From Rhodobiaceae bacterium (lineage in GTDB: Bacteria; Pseudomonadota; Alphaproteobacteria; Parvibaculales; Parvibaculaceae), in contig NVSO02000247.1 in NCBI GenBank assembly GCA_002401305.2, positions 1-6,436 of the forward strand: a stretch of DNA of 6,436 bases. Direction: 5' to 3'. Positions 4,445 through 6,436 of this stretch are shown here, piece after piece. The position numbers were made by a program, and so were the translations under genes. Below the pieces are notes generated by a model that worked only from the letters and a program-made list of their open reading frames with translations, ran no database searches and was not told the DNA's origin. Numbering within the stretch: the first letter of the stretch is position 1; each line of letters starts with the position of its first letter.

Positions 4445-5034
4445 GTGAAGCGTCCCGTCTCCACAATCGCATGTGCCAACTGCAACTTATAGACATCACG
4501 TTCAATTTCGATGGCCCCAAATTGGCTTAGGTGCGACGTCACAAATTGTGTGTCGAGAAGCGTGTAGCCGCCTCGTTTCAAACGGGCTACTAAATAGATC
4601 AGCGCAATTTTTGAGGCGTCCCGTGCGCGAGAAAACATGCTCTCGCCAAAAAAGACAGCTCCCAGTGAGACCCCATAAAGACCGCCGACCAATTTCTCGC
4701 CTTCCCATACTTCTATCGAATGAGCATGGTCCCGTTGATGGAGTTGGCAATAGAGGTCGATGATGGTTTCATTGATCCATGTGCCACTGCCGTCCTCGCG
4801 CGGAGAGGCGCACGCTATCATCACATCCCGAAAACACTGATCGATTGTGACCCGGTAAGGGGACGCACGCACAGTGCGGCGTAGGCGGCGGGGCATGTGG
4901 AATGTATCAAGCGGCAGAACGCCCCGCATTTCTGGGTCTACCCAGAACAGGTCGTTTGCATCTGCGGACTCAGCCATGGGGAAAACCCCATAAGCATAAG
5001 CCCGCAGTAATACATCAGCATCCAGATCATTCAT
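4384..5034 (-). CDS. aat: Leucyl/phenylalanyl-tRNA-protein transferase
   Basis: Aat transfers leucine or phenylalanine from aminoacyl-tRNA to proteins with N-terminal Arg or Lys, creating an N-degron that ClpS delivers to ClpAP in the cytoplasm. The 216-residue protein shows the family hallmarks in order: LLRAYAYGVFPMAE (9-22), LFWVDPEMRGVLPL (29-42), FHMPRRLRRT (45-54), GTWINETIIDLY (84-95), the core EGEKLVGGLYGVSLGAVFFGESMFS (111-135, E131), DASKIALIYL (139-148), LLDTQFVTSHLSQFGAIEI (159-177; D161 and Q163 match the catalytic DxQ). It is close to the usual length. ATG 5034 is preceded by TGAGAT. It lies 33 nt after accC and probably shares the accB-accC transcript. Its last 20 codons and stop overlap the convergent DUF2155 gene. 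The identification is firm. Confidence 0.95.
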   Translation of the reverse strand: MNDLDADVLLRAYAYGVFPMAESADANDLFWVDPEMRGVLPLDTFHMPRRLRRTVRASPYRVTIDQCFRDVMIACASPREDGSGTWINETIIDLYCQLHQRDHAHSIEVWEGEKLVGGLYGVSLGAVFFGESMFSRARDASKIALIYLVARLKRGGYTLLDTQFVTSHLSQFGAIEIERDVYKLQLAHAIVETGRFTQLPVDADPAEILQSITQAS

Positions 5035-5067
5035 TGTGATCTCAGCAGAGTTGGTCGTTCATGGCAC

Positions 5068-6411
5068 TCAGTTATATTTTTCAAGAAACTGTTCAAGCCA
5101 GTGAATGTGATAATCACCATTTTGGAATTCCGGCTCAGCCATAAGCTCTTTAAAGAGAGGAATGGTTGTATCCACCCCATCCACGACAAACTCGTCAAGT
5201 GAGCGGCGCAGACGCATCAAACATTCATTCCGATTGCGACCATGCACAATCAGTTTCCCAATTAAGCTGTCGTAATAAGGAGGAATGCGGTAGCCAGCAT
5301 AAGCCCCTGAATCAACCCGAACACCCAAGCCACCCGGCGTATGATAATCTGTTATCAAGCCTGGTGAGGGCATAAAGGTTTGAGAGTGTTCTGCATTGAT
5401 CCGACACTCAATCGCATGTCCTGAGAAAGTGACCTCTTCTTGCGTGAAGCTCATCTCTAAACCAGCGGCGATGCGGATTTGCTCGCGGACCAAATCAATG
5501 CCCGTAATGGCTTCAGTGACAGGGTGCTCAACTTGCAAACGTGTATTCATCTCGATGAAGAAGAATTCGCCATTCTCATAGAGAAATTCAATGGTCCCAA
5601 CGCCGAGATATCCAAGGCCCTTCATGGCTTTTGATACGATTGCGCCAATTTCAGCACGGGCCGCATCATTAAGTGCAGGCGAGGGTGCTTCTTCTAAAAC
5701 CTTCTGGTGCCGCCGTTGCAAAGAGCAATCGCGTTCGCCAAGGTGAACCGCATGCCCATGGGAATCTGCCACAACCTGCACTTCAATATGGCGCGGCTGA
5801 CTGAGATACTTTTCCATATACAGCGTGTCATCACCAAAAGCAGCTTTTGCTTCAGTGCGAGCTGCAGAGAGCGCGCCGGGCAATTCAGCTGCGGATCGCG
5901 CAACCTTCATACCGCGTCCACCGCCACCTGATGCTGCTTTAACCAGCACCGGATAACCGGTTTCTTCTGCCACTGCCAAAGCTTGTGCGTCAGTGGTCAC
6001 ACCACCTTCAGACCCGGGCACAACAGGGATACCCAACCGCTTGACCGCTGCTTTCGCCGCGATCTTGTCGCCCATCAACCGAATATGGTCAGCCGTGGGG
6101 CCGATAAAGGTGATGTCGTGTTCTGTCAAAATTTCTGCGAAACGGGCATTCTCAGAGAGAAAGCCATAGCCGGGATGCACAGCTTCGGCACCCGTTATTT
6201 CACACGCAGAAATCAGCGCAGGAATGTTCAGATAGCTCTCAGATGCCTGAGGCGGGCCGATACATACGCTTTCGTCAGCAAGGCGCACATGCATAGCATC
6301 TTCGTCTGCTGTTGAATGCACGGCAACGGTTTTAATACCCATCTCTTGACAGGCCCGGTGCACACGCAGAGCAATTTCGCCTCGATTGGCGATGAGAACT
6401 TTTTCGAACAT
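5068..6411 (-). CDS. accC: Acetyl-CoA carboxylase, biotin carboxylase subunit
   Basis: AccC carboxylates the biotin carried on AccB using ATP and bicarbonate, the first half-reaction of acetyl-CoA carboxylase and the committed step of fatty acid synthesis. The 447-residue length matches the family. Domains in order are an N-terminal biotin carboxylase domain ([26 protein letters not shown] at 79-88), an ATP-grasp domain with K116, K158, the glycine-rich SGGGGRGMK (161-169), EKYL and HIEVQVV (207-213), then [15 protein letters not shown] (286-300) with E287, N289, R291, Q293, V294 and E295, and the C-terminal domain starting near [12 protein letters not shown] with R337. All key residues are present, offset by one from E. 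coli. ATG 6411 has GAGG six bases upstream and lies 12 nt after the accB stop. accB-accC-aat form one minus-strand operon. Identification is certain. Confidence 0.98.
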   Translation of the reverse strand: MFEKVLIANRGEIALRVHRACQEMGIKTVAVHSTADEDAMHVRLADESVCIGPPQASESYLNIPALISACEITGAEAVHPGYGFLSENARFAEILTEHDITFIGPTADHIRLMGDKIAAKAAVKRLGIPVVPGSEGGVTTDAQALAVAEETGYPVLVKAASGGGGRGMKVARSAAELPGALSAARTEAKAAFGDDTLYMEKYLSQPRHIEVQVVADSHGHAVHLGERDCSLQRRHQKVLEEAPSPALNDAARAEIGAIVSKAMKGLGYLGVGTIEFLYENGEFFFIEMNTRLQVEHPVTEAITGIDLVREQIRIAAGLEMSFTQEEVTFSGHAIECRINAEHSQTFMPSPGLITDYHTPGGLGVRVDSGAYAGYRIPPYYDSLIGKLIVHGRNRNECLMRLRRSLDEFVVDGVDTTIPLFKELMAEPEFQNGDYHIHWLEQFLEKYN

Positions 6412-6423
6412 TAAGAGCCTCGC

Positions 6424-6436
6424 TTACTCAATAACC
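6424..6436 (-). CDS. accB: 3' end of accB (biotin carboxyl carrier protein), partial
   Basis: The right edge on the minus strand reads the codons for V-I-E followed by TAA (6426-6424). AccB proteins typically end in a VIE-type tail, and accB is normally directly upstream of accC, here with a 12 nt gap. Only three codons and the stop are inside the window, so the call rests mainly on gene order. Confidence 0.7.

Noticed and set aside
5042..5062. Six-codon mini-ORF (MNDQLC) between accC and aat on the minus strand.
   Set aside because: Its first residues look like the Aat N-terminus (MNDLD), but it is very short and has no clear ribosome-binding site; chance is the simplest explanation.

Overview
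The window looks like the chromosome of an alphaproteobacterium with moderate GC. Three things point there: a cobalamin-dependent class II ribonucleotide reductase of the long NrdJ type, a stand-alone NDUFA12-like complex I subunit gene (this accessory subunit is shared by alphaproteobacteria and mitochondria), and the gene order NDUFA12 - mlaD - DUF2155 facing aat - accC - accB, which I know from alphaproteobacterial genomes. The sequence alone does not fix the order or genus.

Layout. Positions 1-1584 (minus strand) hold the N-terminal 528 codons of nrdJ; the rest of the gene lies beyond the left edge. Positions 1585-2224 are a long divergent intergenic region. Its nrdJ side carries a good sigma70-type promoter on the minus strand about 280 nt before the nrdJ start, followed by a stretch with many mutually compatible stem-loops. 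This is a candidate structured leader or small RNA. Its other side carries TTAACCAT-type half sites and then a plus-strand stand-alone CheY-like response regulator (2225-2746). Positions 2747-2960 are non-coding, with two clear hairpins. Three plus-strand genes follow: the NDUFA12-like subunit (2961-3368), an MlaD-family lipid transport protein (3481-3930) and a secreted DUF2155 protein (4004-4444). They run in one direction with gaps of 112 and 73 nt, and both gaps contain stem-loops. On the minus strand from the right edge come the last codons of accB, then accC (5068-6411) and aat (4384-5034). These form one tight operon whose end overlaps the DUF2155 gene tail-to-tail by 61 bp.

Function. 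Most genes are housekeeping: deoxynucleotide synthesis (NrdJ), respiratory complex I assembly (NDUFA12), phospholipid traffic across the envelope (MlaD), the biotin carboxylase step of fatty acid synthesis (AccC with AccB), and N-terminal tagging of proteins for ClpS/ClpAP degradation (Aat). I found no mobile element, CRISPR array, tRNA or rRNA. The least explained part is the 1585-2224 intergenic region, above all the predicted RNA fold at 1680-1850 ahead of nrdJ. The convincing coding genes are intact apart from the two cut by the window edges.
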